Below, piece after piece: positions 1 through 4,792 of a DNA stretch of 6,756 nt (positions are counted from its first letter, which is position 1; each line of letters opens with the position of its first letter). The notes beneath the pieces are model-generated. The model was not told the origin of the DNA. It did not search any database and saw only the letters and a list, made by a program, of their open reading frames with translations. The position numbers and the translations under genes are program-made. This DNA comes from an uncultured Candidatus Saccharibacteria bacterium (GTDB lineage: Bacteria > Patescibacteriota > Saccharimonadia > Saccharimonadales > Saccharimonadaceae): contig CAJZFK010000034.1 in assembly GCA_915070155.1 (NCBI GenBank), positions 1 to 6,756 of the forward strand. The letters are read 5' to 3'.

Positions 1-117
1 CGAATTATTGAAGAGATGGAAGAGCGGGGAATCATTGGTCCGCAGAATGGTTCAAAGCCGCGCGATGTTTTGATTTCTAGTCCAGAAGAGCTTGATGAAT
101 TGTTGGCGGAATCATGA
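1..117 (+). CDS. ftsK: DNA translocase FtsK, C-terminal end (partial)
   Basis: Only the last 38 codons are in the window; the gene enters from the left edge in frame 1 and ends at TGA (115-117). The visible peptide contains EEMEERGIIGP followed by NGSKPRDVL, the typical end of the gamma winged-helix domain of FtsK/SpoIIIE translocases. In that family the gamma domain reads the oriented KOPS/SRS sequences that direct the hexameric motor at the division septum during chromosome segregation. A short acidic tail (SPEELDELLAES) follows the domain. The motor and any membrane part lie outside the window. The next gene starts 18 bases downstream on the same strand, so the two may share a transcript. 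TGA as the stop argues against recoding of UGA as glycine. The family call is good from the motif; nothing can be said about the rest of the protein. Confidence 0.85.
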   Translation, partial: RIIEEMEERGIIGPQNGSKPRDVLISSPEELDELLAES

Positions 118-135
118 AAAGATTGATCAAACATT

Positions 136-753
136 ATGAGCGAGTATTTTCTTGGTAACTATGACTTAGCTCCTGATCAGGAGACTCTTGTCGATATAGT
201 ACAAGCAGCAGGTAAAGTTCTTAAAGAGAAGGGTATTGAAGGCCTAGAGAATGGTCGCTATAAAATAGACGATAGTAGTGCTGCTGCGAACATTTTTACA
301 TATAAGCTATCGCCAGAAATAGTACATCATATTTTTTCAATTCCACCAGAAGCCATTCGTGTTTCTTCGGAAGGTCATGCGGAGGAGTGTGAAATAGCCT
401 ATTTACCAGAATCTATGCTGGAAGACGGTACGCAATGTTCCGCTGAATTAGGTTTGTACGTTACCGAAGTGGTAGGTCGTTCAGGTGGTTTACCGCCACT
501 TCATATAGAGCACAGCTGGAATATTAGAGGTTGGAAGGGGCAACCTCTTGAGGGAGAGTATAAGGTCGAATATTCCGTAGATGGACAACGAATAAGTCCA
601 AGTAATCTTGATCTAGAAAGTCTGGATTTGAGAAATCCTGAAGATGTCGGAAGATTAACCGCCGACATAAGAAATAACGCTCAATCCCTCAGCGCTGACG
701 ATATAGACACTATCTATAAGCTCATTGACACGATATCGCAGAATGGGGTATAA
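136..753 (+). CDS. Hypothetical soluble protein, 205 aa
   Basis: I do not recognise this protein. It reads from ATG at 136 to TAA at 751-753. No signal peptide or membrane segment is visible; the composition is acidic and mixed alpha/beta, so a cytoplasmic protein is likely. Visible landmarks are a helical N-terminal part, a Gly/Pro-rich turn SGGLPPLH (residues 116-123), an aromatic segment HSWNIRGW (126-133), and a C-terminal helical tail with DADDIDTIYKL-like character. It has two cysteines (85 and 101). No clear Shine-Dalgarno sequence precedes the ATG, but it is the only plausible start after the ftsK stop 18 bases upstream, and co-transcription with ftsK is likely. Arginine is often AGA and isoleucine often ATA, unlike the ribosomal genes after it. 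Its last codons double as the rpsF promoter. That the frame is a real gene is well supported by its length and by how tightly it fits between its neighbours; the function is unknown. Confidence 0.75.
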   Translation: MSEYFLGNYDLAPDQETLVDIVQAAGKVLKEKGIEGLENGRYKIDDSSAAANIFTYKLSPEIVHHIFSIPPEAIRVSSEGHAEECEIAYLPESMLEDGTQCSAELGLYVTEVVGRSGGLPPLHIEHSWNIRGWKGQPLEGEYKVEYSVDGQRISPSNLDLESLDLRNPEDVGRLTADIRNNAQSLSADDIDTIYKLIDTISQNGV

Positions 754-754
754 T
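725..754 (+). promoter_or_regulatory. Promoter of rpsF-ssb-rpsR
   Basis: TTGACA (725-730) and TATAAT (749-754) are both perfect sigma-70-type hexamers, 18 bp apart. Transcription would start near 761, giving a leader of about 65 bases before the rpsF start at 826. The promoter lies inside the 3' end of the preceding 205-aa gene, and the TAA stop of that gene (751-753) is part of the TATAAT box. A consensus promoter directly before ribosomal protein genes fits their expected high expression. Confidence 0.85.
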
Positions 755-760
755 ATAGGC

Positions 761-825
761 GAATATTAACCTAAGCTTACGTGAGACAGCGTAAGCATCC
801 GTAAATGGATTCCAGAGGAGGAAAC
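761..825 (+). promoter_or_regulatory. rpsF 5' leader with hairpin, candidate S6:S18 autoregulatory element
   Basis: The predicted leader contains a perfect 7-bp stem, GCTTACG (775-781) with CGTAAGC (790-796), closed by an 8-base loop. It is followed at once by AT and the trinucleotide CCG (799-801). ATCC (797-800) can also pair with GGAT (807-810), close to the ribosome binding site, and GAAT (761-764) can pair with ATTC (809-812). In many bacteria the S6:S18 complex represses its own operon through an rpsF leader structure with a conserved CCG in a bulge next to a hairpin. This leader has the right place, the right downstream genes (both rpsF and rpsR) and a CCG beside a hairpin, but I could not confirm the full consensus, so the specific identity is inference. 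Confidence 0.45.
815..821 (+). promoter_or_regulatory. Ribosome binding site that fixes the rpsF start
   Basis: GAGGAGG (815-821) lies 4 bases before ATG at 826. An upstream in-frame ATG at 805 has no such sequence before it and would place the Shine-Dalgarno inside the gene, adding seven residues (MDSRGGN) not typical of S6. The start at 826 is therefore preferred. Confidence 0.85.
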
Positions 826-1179
826 ATGAACGAATACGAACTAACTGTTCTTATTCACCCGGATTTAGAGGCTAATCTAGATTCAGCGTTGGATAAGGTA
901 CGTGGTTTAATCACTGCTAACGGTGGTGAAATTACTAAAGAAGAAAACTGGGGCAAGAAAAAATTGGCCTACACAATCAAGCGTGAAGATTTTGCAGTCT
1001 ACGTTTGCTTTGAGGTTAAATTGCCAGCACCAGCTTTGTTGAAGATTTCAAATACGCTTAATATTACCGACGAAGTTTTGCGTTACCTATTGGTAAAAAC
1101 TGATGAAAAAACTCGTCAAGCATTAAGCGAGCAAAAAGCACGCAACGAAGAATCTGATTCAAGCGAATCAAGTAAATAA
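826..1179 (+). CDS. rpsF: 30S ribosomal protein S6
   Basis: A protein of 117 residues starting MNEYELTVLIHPDL. S6 binds the central domain of 16S rRNA as a heterodimer with S18, which is encoded two genes downstream. The S6 fold is visible: a first beta strand YELTVLIHP, helix LDSALDKVRGLI, then GGEITKEENWGKKKLAYTIKRE (residues about 40-61), with the Trp-Gly-Lys-Lys-Leu-Ala-Tyr core typical of the family, and a last strand with EVLRYLLVKTDE. After about residue 95 the tail is hydrophilic and rich in Glu and Ser (ending SDSSESSK), as in many S6 proteins. Length is in the normal range. All five arginines use CGN codons, consistent with high expression. It is first in a three-gene operon; ssb follows after 35 bases. 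The identification is firm. Confidence 0.96.
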   Translation: MNEYELTVLIHPDLEANLDSALDKVRGLITANGGEITKEENWGKKKLAYTIKREDFAVYVCFEVKLPAPALLKISNTLNITDEVLRYLLVKTDEKTRQALSEQKARNEESDSSESSK

Positions 1180-1214
1180 GCCTAACTGCCGTAAGGTAAA
1201 AGAGGGGATAGAAT

Positions 1215-1637
1215 ATGGCACGAAGTATCAATCAAGTGATTTTGTTGGGTAGATTGACACGCGATCCAGAGCAGCGAACAACTGCTTCTGGCAAGAACGT
1301 AGTTAGTTTCAGTATCGCTGTTGATCGACAATCTCAAGATGATCAGGCTGACTTTTTCAATATCACAGCCTGGGATAAACTTGGTGATTTGGTAATGCAA
1401 TATCTAAGCAAAGGTCGTCGGGTTTTGATCCAAGGACGACTGCGACAGGATAGCTGGGAAGATAAGGATACCGGTAAAAGACAGAGTCGAATTGAAGTCA
1501 CTGCTTCAGATGTAACGTTCTTAGATGGTCCAAGCGGCGACAATTCAGGTTCTGCAGCACCAAAGACTACTAAAAAAGAGGAAGTCGTAACGGAAATTGA
1601 CGATAAGCCAATTGACCTAAGCGAAATTCCATTCTAA
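1215..1637 (+). CDS. ssb: Single-stranded DNA-binding protein
   Basis: A protein of 140 residues. SSB coats single-stranded DNA during replication, repair and recombination and recruits partner enzymes through its C-terminal tip. The N-terminal OB fold (about residues 1-105) begins with INQVILLGRLTRDPE and includes FFNITAWDKLGDLVMQYLSKG, RVLIQGRLRQDSW and IEVTASDVTFLD, all standard for bacterial SSB. A flexible linker rich in Ser, Lys and Thr follows, then the acidic tip DLSEIPF, matching the DDDIPF-type partner-binding end. GAGGGG (1202-1207) lies 7 bases before ATG and supports the start. It sits between rpsF and rpsR as in many bacteria, and rpsR follows after only 13 bases. The stop TAA is doubled by an adjacent TAA (1638-1640). 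The call is firm. Confidence 0.96.
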   Translation: MARSINQVILLGRLTRDPEQRTTASGKNVVSFSIAVDRQSQDDQADFFNITAWDKLGDLVMQYLSKGRRVLIQGRLRQDSWEDKDTGKRQSRIEVTASDVTFLDGPSGDNSGSAAPKTTKKEEVVTEIDDKPIDLSEIPF

Positions 1638-1650
1638 TAAGGAGATTAAA

Positions 1651-1848
1651 ATGGCACAATTGAAGAAAAATCCACCGATTATTTTTGACTATAAAGATGT
1701 AAAAACTTTGCAACGTTACATCAATGTTTACGGTCAAATCGAGCCAATCAGCAAGACTGGTTTGAGCGAAAAACAGCAGCGAAGCTTGGCAGTAGCAATT
1801 AAGCGTGCTCGCCACTTGGCTTTGTTGCCATTTGTTACTAGCAACTAG
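1651..1848 (+). CDS. rpsR: 30S ribosomal protein S18
   Basis: A protein of 65 residues, about ten shorter than the usual 75, with the shortening at the N terminus. S18 pairs with S6 on the platform of the 30S subunit. The family core is plain: FDYKDVKTLQRYIN, then the TGLSEKQQRSLA segment and KRARHLALLPF near the end, which are the rRNA-contacting helix and the LLPF signature. No cysteine is present, so the zinc-binding form can be excluded. AAGGAG (1639-1644) lies 6 bases before ATG. It is the last gene of rpsF-ssb-rpsR. rplI (L9), which commonly follows rpsR, is not here; a hairpin and efp follow instead. The identification is firm. Confidence 0.95.
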   Translation: MAQLKKNPPIIFDYKDVKTLQRYINVYGQIEPISKTGLSEKQQRSLAVAIKRARHLALLPFVTSN

Positions 1849-1859
1849 GAACGTTTAAT
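1832..1859 (+). promoter_or_regulatory. Possible weak promoter for efp-tlyA
   Basis: TTGTTA (1832-1837) and TTTAAT (1854-1859), 16 bp apart, match the consensus hexamers at 4 and 5 of 6 positions. The start would fall near 1866, at the base of the following hairpin, which would then be part of the efp leader. This could explain how efp is expressed if the hairpin stops rpsR transcription. In AT-rich DNA such matches are common, so this is a weak call. Confidence 0.25.
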
Positions 1860-1863
1860 GCGC

Positions 1864-1907
1864 AATATCTCGTTGCTATTACATATTTGGCAGCGAGATA
1901 TTTTATT
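1864..1907 (+). terminator. Hairpin with short T-run after rpsR
   Basis: The arms 1864-1876 and 1890-1902 pair over 13 bp with one G-U pair; the loop is 13 bases. TTTTATT (1901-1907) overlaps and follows the 3' arm. Position and shape fit an intrinsic terminator ending the rpsF-ssb-rpsR transcript, possibly a partial one, since the T-run is short and interrupted. Only about four bases separate it from the efp ribosome binding site region, so it may also act as an attenuator or as an mRNA-end stabiliser. Confidence 0.6.
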
Positions 1908-1921
1908 GGAAAGGAGAAAAT

Positions 1922-2482
1922 ATGTATCAGCCAACTGATTTGAAAAAAGGTGTAGTTTGTCAAATTGACGGCAAGCCATATCGCGTCGTAGAGTACGGCC
2001 AAAAAGTTATGGGTCGTGGCGGTTCGATTGTTAACGTGAAATTGAAAAACCTAATTGACGGAAGTGTTATCCCAAAGACTTTCAAGGGTCAAGAGCGAAT
2101 CGAAGCTGCGGAAGTAAATAATAAAACTGCGCAATATTTGTATAACGACGGCGACAAGTTCTATTTCATGGACCCGACTAGCTTTGAGCAATTTGAGCTG
2201 GCTGCGGAAATCGTGGACGATGCTAGTAAATACCTGAAAGAAGGCGATGAATTAAGTCTTCAATTCTTCGACGGTCGAGTGATCAACGTTGAACTACCAA
2301 AGAATAAATATTTGGAAGTTACCTATACGGAAGATGTGGTTAAGGGTGATACGACTTCATCTGTGCTAAAAGACGCTACTTTGGAGACGGGGCTAGTTGT
2401 CAAAGTTCCAGCATTTATCAAGCAGGGTGATATTATTAGCGTTGACACATCCACTGGTGAATATCGCGAGCGAAAGAAATAG
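1922..2482 (+). CDS. efp: Elongation factor P, arginine-tip type
   Basis: A protein of 186 residues, the normal EF-P length. EF-P enters the ribosomal E site and helps peptide bond formation at consecutive prolines. Domain I (about 1-62) contains LKKGVVCQIDGKPYRVV and the loop VMGRGGSIVNVKLKNL; domain II (about 65-127) is the first OB fold; domain III (about 130-186) contains the family signature around DATLETGLVVKVPAFIKQGD and ends in VDTSTGEYRERKK. At the loop tip, where the E. coli protein has a modifiable lysine (PGKGQ), this protein has MGRGGS with Arg32. Arginine at this place is known from EF-Ps rhamnosylated by EarP, but no modification gene is in the window. AAGGAG (1911-1916) lies 5 bases before ATG. 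tlyA follows after 9 bases, so the two genes are probably co-transcribed. The family call is firm. Confidence 0.96.
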   Translation: MYQPTDLKKGVVCQIDGKPYRVVEYGQKVMGRGGSIVNVKLKNLIDGSVIPKTFKGQERIEAAEVNNKTAQYLYNDGDKFYFMDPTSFEQFELAAEIVDDASKYLKEGDELSLQFFDGRVINVELPKNKYLEVTYTEDVVKGDTTSSVLKDATLETGLVVKVPAFIKQGDIISVDTSTGEYRERKK

Positions 2483-2491
2483 TCATATTTA

Positions 2492-3214
2492 ATGAAACAG
2501 CGATTAGATAAAGCTCTGGTCGAGCGTGGTTTGGCAACAACAAGGTCTCAGGCGGATAATTTTATTCGCCTGGGCTATGTTTTTTTGAATAAGAAAATTG
2601 TCCAAAAATCAGGGACTATGGTGTCTGATTCGGACGAGATAAAGCTCGAGAAGAAGGAAACTTACGTTTCGCGAGCTGGCTTAAAACTAGCAAGCGTGGC
2701 AGAATATTTTCATCTTAATTTTCAGGATAAAATTGTTCTGGACATTGGTTCGAGTACGGGCGGATTTACTGACTATTCGCTGCGTCATGGCGCCAAAAAG
2801 GTATTTGCTGTTGATGTTGGAACGGATCAGCTCCATCCAAGTTTGAGGCCGAATCCAAAAATTGCTCTCCACGAAAAGACCGATATTCGTGATTTTTATG
2901 CAGATGAAGCAATTGATATTATTGTGGGCGATGTGTCGTTCATATCTCTGAGGGAAATTTTGCCGCATGTGGCTGAAAATTTGATGGATAGCGGCACTGT
3001 TTTAATTGCTATGGTGAAACCTCAATTCGAAGCGGGGCGGCATCAGGTTAATAAGGGAATTATTAAAAACGATAAAGTTCGTCGACAGATTTTATCCGAC
3101 TTTGAAGATTGGGCAAGGAAATATTTCGTTGTTTTAGACAAAAAAGATAGTGAGGTGGCTGGCAGTAAGGGTAATCTTGAGCGATTTTACAAATTGAAAT
3201 TAGCTAAACGTTAA
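2492..3214 (+). CDS. tlyA: TlyA-family rRNA 2'-O-methyltransferase (S4 + FtsJ-like)
   Basis: A protein of 240 residues. TlyA enzymes add 2'-O-methyl groups to 16S and/or 23S rRNA with S-adenosylmethionine; older annotations call them hemolysin A. Residues 1-53 form an S4 RNA-binding domain (RLDKALVERGLATTRSQA, LGYVFLN). YVSRAGLKL (58-66) leads into the Rossmann methyltransferase domain, with the SAM motif LDIGSSTGGFTD (83-94) and VFAVDVG (104-110). The FtsJ-type catalytic residues can be assigned as K65, D147 (GDVSF), K176 (VKPQFE) and E230 (KGNLERF). Length is slightly below the usual 250-270, but no domain is missing. There is no clear Shine-Dalgarno; with efp ending 9 bases upstream, translational coupling is likely. 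Its 3' end overlaps the 3' end of ychF on the other strand by 11 bases. Which rRNA nucleotide it modifies cannot be read from sequence. Confidence 0.92.
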   Translation: MKQRLDKALVERGLATTRSQADNFIRLGYVFLNKKIVQKSGTMVSDSDEIKLEKKETYVSRAGLKLASVAEYFHLNFQDKIVLDIGSSTGGFTDYSLRHGAKKVFAVDVGTDQLHPSLRPNPKIALHEKTDIRDFYADEAIDIIVGDVSFISLREILPHVAENLMDSGTVLIAMVKPQFEAGRHQVNKGIIKNDKVRRQILSDFEDWARKYFVVLDKKDSEVAGSKGNLERFYKLKLAKR

Positions 3215-3226
3215 ATCTAAATTCAA
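3194..3226. repeat. Imperfect inverted repeat over the tlyA/ychF stop codons
   Basis: Arm 3194-3203 pairs with 3217-3226 over 10 positions with one mismatch; a smaller TAA/TTA pairing lies inside (3205-3207 with 3211-3213). The repeat contains both stop codons (ychF 3204-3206, tlyA 3212-3214). Being symmetric, it could form a hairpin in both transcripts and act as an AT-rich bidirectional end structure. Neither side has a strong T-run, so termination is uncertain. Confidence 0.35.
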
Positions 3227-4283
3227 CGACGTCATTTGGCTGCATGACGTAGGTTTTTCCCTCGGTACGAATTTTACCGTTTTCGCGAGCCTTAACCTCA
3301 GACCCTGCAGTGACTAAATCGTTAAAATCAACAATCTGTGCGGCAATAAATCCGCGCTCAAAATCCGAGTGAATAACGCCCGCGGCTTGCGGTGCAGTCC
3401 AGCCTTTGTGAATTGTCCAAGCTCGGACTTCTTTTTCGCCCGCAGTTAAGTAGCTTTGTAGTCCGAGCGTATCGTAGGCCGCATGAATAAGTTTAGCGAG
3501 TCCAGTTTCCTTGACGCCGTAGCTTTCTAATAGCTCTTTAGCGTCATTCTCAGATAAGCCCTTCAATTCTTCTTCCAGTTTTGCGCAGACAAAGACAGTT
3601 TTTGCGGGATTTACGAGTTCGGTCAATTGACTCTGTAGATCGGAATTATTCAATCCTTCCTCGTCAACGTTAAATGCGTAAATAACGGGTTTGGCGGTAA
3701 GAAGGTGGAGGTCGGAAATTGCTTCAAAATCCACATCTGACAGGGCGGAAATTGGTATGCCTTTTTGTAAATTGTCGATTAAAGACTGCAGATATTCAAC
3801 TTTTTGGCGAGCTTTTGGGTTTGCTTTAGCTTCTTTTTGAAGCTGGGGCAGGCGTTTTTCAAGAGTTTGCAAATCAGCCAGAATAAGCTCAGTATTTATA
3901 ACCTCAATGTCTTTCTTAGGATCAATCGGTGCTTCATCATGGCGCAGAATCTTTGAATTCTCAAATGCACGAACAACGTGGATAATCGCATCACACTCTC
4001 TGATGTTGTGAAGAAACTTATTGCCCAAACCTTCACCCTTAGACGCGCCAGCAACTAGCCCAGCGATATCGACGAAAGTGACGGTGGCTGGAATAATTTT
4101 TTGCGCATGATAAAGATCGGCTAAAATTTGTAGGCGATTATCTGGTACGGGAACAATTCCTGTGTTCGGCTCAATTGTCGCAAACGGATAATTAGCCGCC
4201 AAAATGTCGTTATTTGTTAAAGCGTTAAAAAGTGTCGATTTGCCGACATTTGGTAAACCAACGATTCCAATAGATAAACTCAT
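3204..4283 (-). CDS. ychF: Redox-regulated/ribosome-binding ATPase YchF (Obg family)
   Basis: A protein of 359 residues, close to the usual 363. YchF/OLA1 proteins are Obg-family P-loop enzymes that prefer ATP to GTP and associate with ribosomes; their cellular task is linked to translation and stress response. The motifs are complete: Walker A GLPNVGKST (9-17), YPFATIEPN (32-40), DIAGLV (72-77) followed by GASKGEGLGNKFL (79-91), and NVDE (205-208) in place of the GTP-specific NKxD, consistent with relaxed base specificity. A helical region with charged residues lies at about 120-175 between strands of the G domain. The C-terminal TGS domain runs from about 275 (LTAGEKEVRAWT) to the end (YVMQPNDVVEFRFNV). 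The gene converges on tlyA with an 11-base overlap of coding ends. There is no Shine-Dalgarno; a promoter ending just before the ATG implies a leaderless mRNA. The identification is firm. Confidence 0.96.
   Translation of the reverse strand: MSLSIGIVGLPNVGKSTLFNALTNNDILAANYPFATIEPNTGIVPVPDNRLQILADLYHAQKIIPATVTFVDIAGLVAGASKGEGLGNKFLHNIRECDAIIHVVRAFENSKILRHDEAPIDPKKDIEVINTELILADLQTLEKRLPQLQKEAKANPKARQKVEYLQSLIDNLQKGIPISALSDVDFEAISDLHLLTAKPVIYAFNVDEEGLNNSDLQSQLTELVNPAKTVFVCAKLEEELKGLSENDAKELLESYGVKETGLAKLIHAAYDTLGLQSYLTAGEKEVRAWTIHKGWTAPQAAGVIHSDFERGFIAAQIVDFNDLVTAGSEVKARENGKIRTEGKTYVMQPNDVVEFRFNV
3229..3258 (+). terminator. Candidate terminator for efp-tlyA
   Basis: ACGTCAT (3229-3235) pairs perfectly with ATGACGT (3244-3250) around an 8-base loop. 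AGG and then TTTTT (3254-3258) follow. It stands 14 bases past the tlyA stop and lies within the antisense of the ychF 3' coding end. The three-base gap before the T-run and the short stem make it a moderate candidate. Confidence 0.45.
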
Positions 4284-4289
4284 AACTTT

Positions 4290-4298
4290 ATTATATCA
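4290..4298 (-). promoter_or_regulatory. Extended -10 promoter of ychF (leaderless start)
   Basis: On the minus strand, TGATATAAT occupies 4298 down to 4290: a perfect TATAAT with the extended TGn element. Seven bases further is 4283, the A of the ychF ATG, so the expected +1 coincides with the start codon. No good -35 box is seen 16-18 bp upstream, which is common when the extended -10 is present. No Shine-Dalgarno fits between promoter and ATG. Confidence 0.7.
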
Positions 4299-4303
4299 AA
4301 CAC

Positions 4304-4332
4304 TTGTGGATTATAGTTTATTGGGTTACCAT
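4304..4332 (+). promoter_or_regulatory. Weak candidate promoter for the 4340 gene
   Basis: The 56-base gap between the divergent genes must hold promoters for both strands. For the plus strand, TTGTGG (4304-4309) and TACCAT (4327-4332), 17 bp apart, would start transcription at about 4339-4340, at the ATG. An alternative -10 is TATAGT (4312-4317), starting near 4324 and without a good -35. Both are weak matches; the choice between them is open. Confidence 0.25.
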
Positions 4333-4339
4333 AAGTATT

Positions 4340-4792
4340 ATGAAGAGGAGAATAGTAACTGTTATATTTATCGGCATAATATTAGCATCGTTTATCTCTG
4401 TCGGCGTGCTAATGTCTATGGGATATTTATACGCTGGAGTTAAAAAACCAAATGAAATAATTACTGCGAGCGTGCACGTATGCGATGCGAACATTATTGA
4501 AAAGTATAACAACTATCTAAAAAATGGAGATAAAGCTGAATTTCGACAGGCCGTTGAAGGCTTTATTAAAAACGACGACTACAAAGAAGACCCAACCTGT
4601 GCGTTTGTTGCGATACACTACTATTTACATGTCAGTAAAGACGTCAACAAGGCAAAAGAACTACTAAATCAACTCAGACAATTAGCCGCATCAGGACGCT
4701 ACTCGGTACTATCTCTACAGAGCGTAAGATCACTCGATTTGGTATCATCAGAAATAGAATATGTTGAGCGCGGGCCGGTGAGAAATGAATAA
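4340..4792 (+). CDS. Hypothetical single-pass membrane protein with helical outer domain
   Basis: I do not recognise a named family. The protein has 150 residues from ATG at 4340. A positively charged start (MKRR) is followed by a hydrophobic segment at about residues 5-33, so it is probably anchored with its C-terminal part outside. No clear signal peptidase site or lipobox is visible. The remaining ~115 residues are predicted by eye to be mostly helical, with helix pairs around 49-78 and 84-117 (VNKAKELLNQLRQL) that resemble TPR-type repeats; this is an impression from residue spacing. Two cysteines (48 and 87) could form a disulfide outside the cell. A longer start at TTG 4304 is possible but would put polar and aromatic residues before the charged segment. 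No Shine-Dalgarno is seen. The stop overlaps the start of the next gene by 8 bases, so the two products probably act together. Confidence 0.75.
   Translation: MKRRIVTVIFIGIILASFISVGVLMSMGYLYAGVKKPNEIITASVHVCDANIIEKYNNYLKNGDKAEFRQAVEGFIKNDDYKEDPTCAFVAIHYYLHVSKDVNKAKELLNQLRQLAASGRYSVLSLQSVRSLDLVSSEIEYVERGPVRNE

Noticed and set aside
805..825. Upstream ATG as the start of rpsF
   Set aside because: The strong GAGGAGG (815-821) lies between this ATG and the one at 826, and the extra residues do not fit S6.
1182..1815. Minus-strand open frames opposite ssb and rpsR
   Set aside because: They are antisense shadows of clearly identified genes.
1836..1848. CTAG-CAA-CTAG short palindrome at the end of rpsR
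   Set aside because: Too short, within the last codons of S18 and the stop, and explained by coding sequence.
4304..4339. TTG start extending the 150-aa membrane protein by 12 residues
   Set aside because: ATG at 4340 gives a normal charged N terminus (MKRR) before the hydrophobic segment, and the TTG region is more likely promoter DNA.
4204..4443. Plus-strand 79-codon frame across the ychF start
   Set aside because: It overlaps the ychF start and promoter and the membrane protein in a different frame, with no family features.
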